A stretch of 64,000 nt of DNA from JACPYM01 sp031423495 (lineage in GTDB: Bacteria; Acidobacteriota; Blastocatellia; RBC074). Positions 59,883-64,000 of the stretch are shown here, in pieces. Made by a program: the position numbers and the translations under genes. Where the stretch lies: contig JANPFP010000270.1 in NCBI GenBank assembly GCA_031423495.1, positions 8,675 to 72,674 of the forward strand, read 5' to 3'. Position 1 is the first letter of the stretch. Each line of letters begins with the position of its first letter. Below the pieces are notes generated by a model, which searched no databases, was not told where the DNA came from, and saw nothing but the letters and a program-made list of their open reading frames with translations.

Positions 59883-62063
59883 ATGAAAGTTCGCATCGGC
59901 ATTGACGTAGGCGGCACATTCACTGACGTGGTCGTGATTGACAACGAATCACACGAACTCGTCGGGCAACTCAAGCTGCCGACTTCGCACGCGGCGCGCG
60001 AGGGCGTAGCCGCTGGCATTGTCTCAGCCCTCGAAGAAGCGATGCGCAAGTTCGCGCTGTCAGCCGATGACGTAGCCTTCATTGCCCACAGCACGACGCA
60101 AGCGACGAACGCTTTGCTCGAAGGCGATGTCGCCAGCGTAGGTGTGCTGGGCATCGGCTCTGGCGTTGAAGGTTGGCTCGCTAAAAACGCGACGATGGTT
60201 CCGCCGATTGCGCTCACAGCAAACAAAAGCCTGAGCGCCCATCACGCTTTTGTCAGTGCGAAAAACGGCGCACAAGACGCGGCGATTGAACAAGCCATCA
60301 CGCAACTGCAAACACAGGGCGCGCAAGTCATCGTCGCGAGCGAAGCCTTTGCCGTTGACGACGCGACGCGCGAACAAGCCGTCGCCGCCCAAGTCAGAGA
60401 ACGCGGCTTGCTTGCCACCACCGGCCACGAAGTCAGCAGCCTTTACGGTTTGCGCGTACGCACCCGCACCGCCGTCATCAACGCCGCCATCCTGCCCAAA
60501 ATGATCGAAACAGCCGAGATGACCGAACGCTGCGTCAAGGCGACGGGCATTGCCGCGCCGCTGATGATTATGCGTTCTGACGGCGGCGTGATGAGCGTTG
60601 GCGAAGTTCACAAGCGCCCGATCTTAACGATGCTTTCAGGCCCTGCCGCAGGCATCGCGGGCGCACTGATGCACGAGCGCGTTTCGGACGGCATCTTCAT
60701 CGAAGTCGGCGGCACGAGCGCAGACATATCGGTCATTCGTGACGGACAACCCGCTACGCGACCGGCGCGGCTGAACGGTCATCGGATGTATTTGAATACG
60801 CTCGACGTGCGGACGTTAGGTGTCGGTGGCGGTTCGATGATTCGTGTGGATGCGGTGATTGAGCCAACGGTGAATCACATATTTGAAATTACGGATGTCG
60901 GTCCGCGCAGTGCCCACATCGCGGGCTTGCCTTACGCCTGCTTCACCGCGCCGGATGAGCTTGAAGGCGGAGAGATTGAGATCATTCAGCCGACAGCAGG
61001 TGATGAAAAAGGCTACGTGGTTATTCGCACAGTGGCGGGCAAGCGCATTGCGATCACGACGACTTGTGCGGCGAATTTGTGTGGTTTCATCGCGCCTGAA
61101 CATTTTGCTTTCGGGAACAAACGTTCGGCTGAAATTGCCTTCACGATATTGAGCGAGAGTTTAGGGCGCGAAGGGAAAGGCGCGAGCGCGACGGCAGAAA
61201 TCGTGCTTGATCTGGCTAGCCGCAAAATCGAAAAGACCATTGAAGAACTGATTGCCGAATACCAACTCGCGCGCGATCAAGTCGTGTTAGTTGGCGGAGG
61301 CGGCGGCGCGGCTTCGCTCGTGCCGTTCGCCGCCAGGTTGATGAACTTTGAACACCGTATCGCGCGCAACGCCGAAGTCATTTCACCGATTGGCGTAGCG
61401 ATGGCGATGGTGCGCGACACCGTTGAACGCAACATCGTTGATCCTTCACCCGAAGACATTTTGCGAGTCCGCCGCGAAGCCGTCGAAGCCGCCATCGCCG
61501 CCGGAGCCGTCGCCGCCAGCATCGAAGTCCAGATCGAAGTAGACAAGCGCCGCAATCTGGTACGCGCGACGGCAATGGGTACGACTGAACTCAAGCGGCG
61601 CGCGGGCGAAGCGAAAGAACATTCATTGGATGATTGCCGTCAGGCGGCAGCGCGTTCGATGAGAGTTGAAACGGCTGAACTCGCCGCGCAAACCTCCGGC
61701 TTTTATATTTTCACGGGCGAGCAAATCACGCCGTCATGGTTCGGACTGTTCAAATCACACAAGCCGATGTTGCGCGTGACCGACCGCACGGGTGTCATTC
61801 GTTTGCAACGCGGACGCGCGCGCGTCAGTGAAACCAGCTTGTCGAATTTGCCAGAAGAACTGACGCGCGCCGTCGAAGCGTTGACCGATTACGGCGACGC
61901 GGGGCGTACGATTCCCGACGTGTTTATTCTTTACGGTGCGCGCCTCGCCAATTTCGGCGGACTTGCCGAACTCAATCAATTACAAGCATTGGTTGAAGTC
62001 GAGTTGCGTTCGCTCGAACCCGCCACGCCGCTCGTCGTCATCGCTTGCCCAAAACAGCTTTGA
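59883..62063 (+). CDS. Hydantoinase/oxoprolinase A-like protein
   Basis: A 726-residue ATP-dependent cyclic-amide hydrolase subunit. RIGIDVGGTFTDVVVID is the N-terminal phosphate loop, FIEVGGTSADISVIRDGQPA is the central glycine-rich ATPase site, and GGGGGAASLVPFAARLM lies near 473. The true start is MKVRIGIDVGG at 59883. The family usually works with a HyuB subunit, which I do not find here; the C-terminal 120 residues (QITPSWFGLFKSHKPMLRV) differ from standard HyuA. The substrate is not predictable. Confidence 0.8.
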   Translation: MKVRIGIDVGGTFTDVVVIDNESHELVGQLKLPTSHAAREGVAAGIVSALEEAMRKFALSADDVAFIAHSTTQATNALLEGDVASVGVLGIGSGVEGWLAKNATMVPPIALTANKSLSAHHAFVSAKNGAQDAAIEQAITQLQTQGAQVIVASEAFAVDDATREQAVAAQVRERGLLATTGHEVSSLYGLRVRTRTAVINAAILPKMIETAEMTERCVKATGIAAPLMIMRSDGGVMSVGEVHKRPILTMLSGPAAGIAGALMHERVSDGIFIEVGGTSADISVIRDGQPATRPARLNGHRMYLNTLDVRTLGVGGGSMIRVDAVIEPTVNHIFEITDVGPRSAHIAGLPYACFTAPDELEGGEIEIIQPTAGDEKGYVVIRTVAGKRIAITTTCAANLCGFIAPEHFAFGNKRSAEIAFTILSESLGREGKGASATAEIVLDLASRKIEKTIEELIAEYQLARDQVVLVGGGGGAASLVPFAARLMNFEHRIARNAEVISPIGVAMAMVRDTVERNIVDPSPEDILRVRREAVEAAIAAGAVAASIEVQIEVDKRRNLVRATAMGTTELKRRAGEAKEHSLDDCRQAAARSMRVETAELAAQTSGFYIFTGEQITPSWFGLFKSHKPMLRVTDRTGVIRLQRGRARVSETSLSNLPEELTRAVEALTDYGDAGRTIPDVFILYGARLANFGGLAELNQLQALVEVELRSLEPATPLVVIACPKQL

Positions 62064-62081
62064 TGTCGCAAAGTAAAAGCC

Positions 62082-63104
62082 GTGAAAAGTTTCATCAAAA
62101 CCCGGCAAAACTATATTTGGCTCGCGGCGGCGTGTGCGCTGCTCATCGGCGCCGCGTTCGCACAAGCGCCCAGCCCTGCGCCTCCCGCGCCGCTCCCTGC
62201 GCCCCACAGTGAAGACGAACGCGCGCGCGCCGAACGCGGACAAGCCCTGATCGAAAAAGCACGTCAGGCTTTGGGCGGCACGGCCTTGACCCAACTGCAA
62301 ACCCTCTCGACCAGAGCGAAGCTGCAACGTTTCGTCAAATACGTAAGCATCCAAGGGCCGACCAAAGTCGAAGAAAAAGAGAAAGTCATCGGCGGCAAGT
62401 TCGAGCTGGATTTCGCCTTGCCCGGGCAGTTTCGCAAACGGCTGGCGAGCAAGACGCTTTATGGTTGGGGCTACAGTTACGAAGAAATCATCAATGACGG
62501 CACGGCGTTCCGCGATCCGCCCTTGCGCGTGCGTTCGGGCGGACGCGAGCAGCGCTTGATTGACGTACGCGATGTCGAACGCACGCTTAACTTTCAAACC
62601 GAAAGCGTACAGCAACAACTCAGCATTTTTACTTTGCTGGTATTGCTGCAACCGCCGCCGGGCGTGAAAGTAAATTGGATTTATCTGGGCGATTACGAAC
62701 TCGACAACCAGCGCGTAGATGTCGTCTTGGCGCGCAACGAAAGCTTCAGCCCGTTTGTCTTGCTGCATCAGCAAACCGGGATGCCCGTCGCGCTGGCCTT
62801 CACCTTTCACGAAGCCCTGCGGCCCACCATCACGATGGATGTCGCCACCGTTGACAACAATTATCGGCGGCGCGGCTGGCAACGTTATCAGCAAGAACTG
62901 CGCGCGCGCACCCAACCGATGAAGCGCCACGAAATGCGCTGGATGCTCGGCGATTACCGCAACCTCAACGGCTTACAGTTGCCGCACCGCATCACGATTT
63001 TGCGCGACGGCGAAAAGCTCGAAGAACTCACGTTCAACGAATACAAACTCAATCGCCCGATCAGCCCGAACAAATTCAAGGGCGAAGCAAAGGTGACGTA
63101 TTGA
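62082..63104 (+). CDS. Exported LolA-like hypothetical protein
   Basis: A 340-residue exported protein from a GTG start. A signal peptide (IWLAAACALLIGAAFAQAPS) and a Pro-rich linker precede a beta-rich domain with a TRAKLQRFVKYVSIQGPTKV strand and KFELDFALPGQFRKR, reminiscent of LolA/LolB-type lipid-binding folds. NLNGLQLPHRITILRDGEKL in the C-terminal third fits the same fold. It lies 18 bp after the HyuA-like gene. No function is proven. Confidence 0.65.
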   Translation: MKSFIKTRQNYIWLAAACALLIGAAFAQAPSPAPPAPLPAPHSEDERARAERGQALIEKARQALGGTALTQLQTLSTRAKLQRFVKYVSIQGPTKVEEKEKVIGGKFELDFALPGQFRKRLASKTLYGWGYSYEEIINDGTAFRDPPLRVRSGGREQRLIDVRDVERTLNFQTESVQQQLSIFTLLVLLQPPPGVKVNWIYLGDYELDNQRVDVVLARNESFSPFVLLHQQTGMPVALAFTFHEALRPTITMDVATVDNNYRRRGWQRYQQELRARTQPMKRHEMRWMLGDYRNLNGLQLPHRITILRDGEKLEELTFNEYKLNRPISPNKFKGEAKVTY

Positions 63105-63115
63105 GAAAGGAAGTT

Positions 63116-63346
63116 ATGCAACAACAAATTGAATTGACCGCCGCGAAACAACAATTGGCCGCGTTGCTCGACACGGCCATCGCGGGCACAGAAGTCATCA
63201 TTACCGAAAACGACCAGCCGTTGGTGAAGCTCTTGCCGTTGACGCAAGCGCCGCCGTTGCGTCCGTGGAATACCGCCGCCGGGCAGGTGTGGATGGCGGA
63301 TGATTTCAACGATTCGTTTGAAGACTATGAGGATGACATGCCATGA
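63116..63346 (+). CDS. Phd/YefM-like antitoxin
   Basis: A 76-residue protein from the ATG at 63116, with GAAAGGAAG just upstream. The N-terminal QQQIELTAAKQQLAALLDTA and TEVIITENDQPLVKLLP are the Phd/MazE-type DNA-binding half. The acidic C-terminus (DDFNDSFEDYEDDMP) should wrap the toxin. It overlaps the toxin gene by four bases. Confidence 0.8.
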   Translation: MQQQIELTAAKQQLAALLDTAIAGTEVIITENDQPLVKLLPLTQAPPLRPWNTAAGQVWMADDFNDSFEDYEDDMP

Positions 63347-63729
63347 GATTACTCATTGATACGCACACCTTTCTTTGGGCCATTGAGGATATTACGCAGT
63401 TAAGCCGAACGAGCCGGGATTTGCTGCAAGATAGCCAAAACGAAATCCTGCTCAGTACCGCCAGCTTATGGGAAATGGCAATCAAACTCAGTACGGGCAA
63501 GCTGAAACTCGGCGGAGCTTTCGCTACGTTTATTCCGCTTCATCTATCTCTCAATCGCGTCAAGATATTGTCGGCTGATTTTCAGCATTACGTAATCATC
63601 GCCAGTTTGCCGCATCACCATCGAGACCCCTTTGACCGCCTCATCATTGCTCAAGCCCTCGCCGAATCTTTGCCCATCGTGAGCATAGACCAGAAGTTCG
63701 ACGCATACGGAGTGCAACGGCTTTGGTGA
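63343..63729 (+). CDS. VapC-like PIN-domain toxin
   Basis: A 128-residue PIN ribonuclease. Asp6 (LLIDTHTFLWAI), Glu44 (STASLWEMAI), Asp95/Asp98 (HRDPFDRLIIAQA) and Asp116 (VSIDQKFD) are the acidic cluster, in the expected order. It should cleave RNA unless neutralised by the Phd-like partner encoded just upstream. The ATGA overlap is the usual arrangement. Confidence 0.87.
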   Translation: MRLLIDTHTFLWAIEDITQLSRTSRDLLQDSQNEILLSTASLWEMAIKLSTGKLKLGGAFATFIPLHLSLNRVKILSADFQHYVIIASLPHHHRDPFDRLIIAQALAESLPIVSIDQKFDAYGVQRLW

Positions 63730-64000
63730 AGGACTTACGGCGACAATTCGGCAACATCACTGCCTGCGAACTGGCAGAACACTTTGGTATCGCAGTGCTT
63801 CACGCGACGTGGCAAGTCGCGGCAGGGCAAGTGATTCAATTTGCCGAATGCACGCGGCAGCCGCTGCAAATCACTTTGAATGATGCGGCGATTGATCGGC
63901 TGGTTGTGGGGCAGGTTGGGGAACATCCCCCCACTAAACGTGCGGAATTTGGGGCCCGTTACCAACCATCCCCCCACCCCGCAAGCGAGTGGTTAACCCC
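63726..64000 (+). CDS. Possible partial gene running off the right edge
   Basis: From a GTG overlapping the VapC stop, 91 codons remain open to the end of the window. The first 60 residues (ITACELAEHFGIAVLHATWQ region) resemble a helix-turn-helix. The last 25 codons look less coding. It could be the start of a third gene after the toxin, or chance. Confidence 0.3.
   Translation, partial: MKDLRRQFGNITACELAEHFGIAVLHATWQVAAGQVIQFAECTRQPLQITLNDAAIDRLVVGQVGEHPPTKRAEFGARYQPSPHPASEWLT

Noticed and set aside
63735..63977. 80-codon minus-strand frame at the right edge
   Set aside because: No start signal and no resemblance; the plus-strand open frame is a slightly better candidate.
1..64000. Transposase, integrase or IS element to explain the repeats
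   Set aside because: None found on either strand; the repeats must be moved, if at all, by genes elsewhere.

Overview
The window reads as chromosomal DNA of a Gram-negative (diderm) bacterium: it carries the LPS genes waaA and lpxK, an outer-membrane polysaccharide exporter, and long periplasmic enzymes with TolB-type propellers. The gene style (AlgD-type dehydrogenase, 1,100-residue propeller-amidohydrolase, EF-P with an Asn tip, moderate GC) suggests Acidobacteriota, perhaps Blastocatellia. That placement is inference; there is no rRNA or other marker here to settle it.

Layout. Positions 1-2623 hold a structured non-coding edge and one exported propeller protein on the plus strand. From 2670 to 51537 every gene is on the minus strand. 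The first 36 kb of that (39270 down to 2670) is one exopolysaccharide locus. In transcription order it has a 44-residue membrane protein, a Wzz/GumC-like chain-length protein, a BY-kinase-like ATPase, a WbaP-type initiating transferase, a Wza-like exporter and an XRE regulator. Then come a NodB deacetylase, a Wzx flippase, a Wzy/WaaL-like polymerase or ligase, and a run of glycosyltransferases. Mixed with these are two nucleotide-sugar dehydrogenases (AlgD type and WbpA type), two asparagine-synthetase-like amidotransferases, a heparinase-II/III-like lyase, a methyltransferase, a deacetylase-like protein, two FemAB/CelD-like acyltransferases, a JmjC-like cupin and two acyltransferase-3 proteins. 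Together they describe a Wzx/Wzy-type, uronic-acid-containing polymer that is probably amidated, acylated and deacetylated.

Upstream of the locus (39917-43222) lie a NarL-type response regulator and an ECF sigma factor with a membrane-anchored partner, plausible regulators of it. Positions 44205-51537 hold a HigA-like gene, a large periplasmic amidohydrolase, two RelE/ParE-type toxin-antitoxin pairs, an LhgO-like FAD oxidoreductase and ymdB. A strong candidate 6S RNA lies directly upstream of ymdB on the same strand.

From 52034 transcription is mostly plus strand: efp, waaA, lpxK, gamma-glutamyltransferase, a CheY-like regulator, yjjX (minus), a glycerate-kinase/HyuA operon and a Phd/VapC-like pair.

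The most unusual feature is a set of at least nine different short inverted-repeat families in the gaps between genes. Several have 31-39 bp near-perfect or perfect arms, and many are built from degenerate 7-, 8- or 9-bp units. Some supply the last codons or stop of the adjacent gene, one abuts the waaA start codon, and one palindrome is inserted in frame inside lpxK. A second notable feature is an AsnB paralog (23031-25022) whose glutamine site is lost while its synthetase site is kept.
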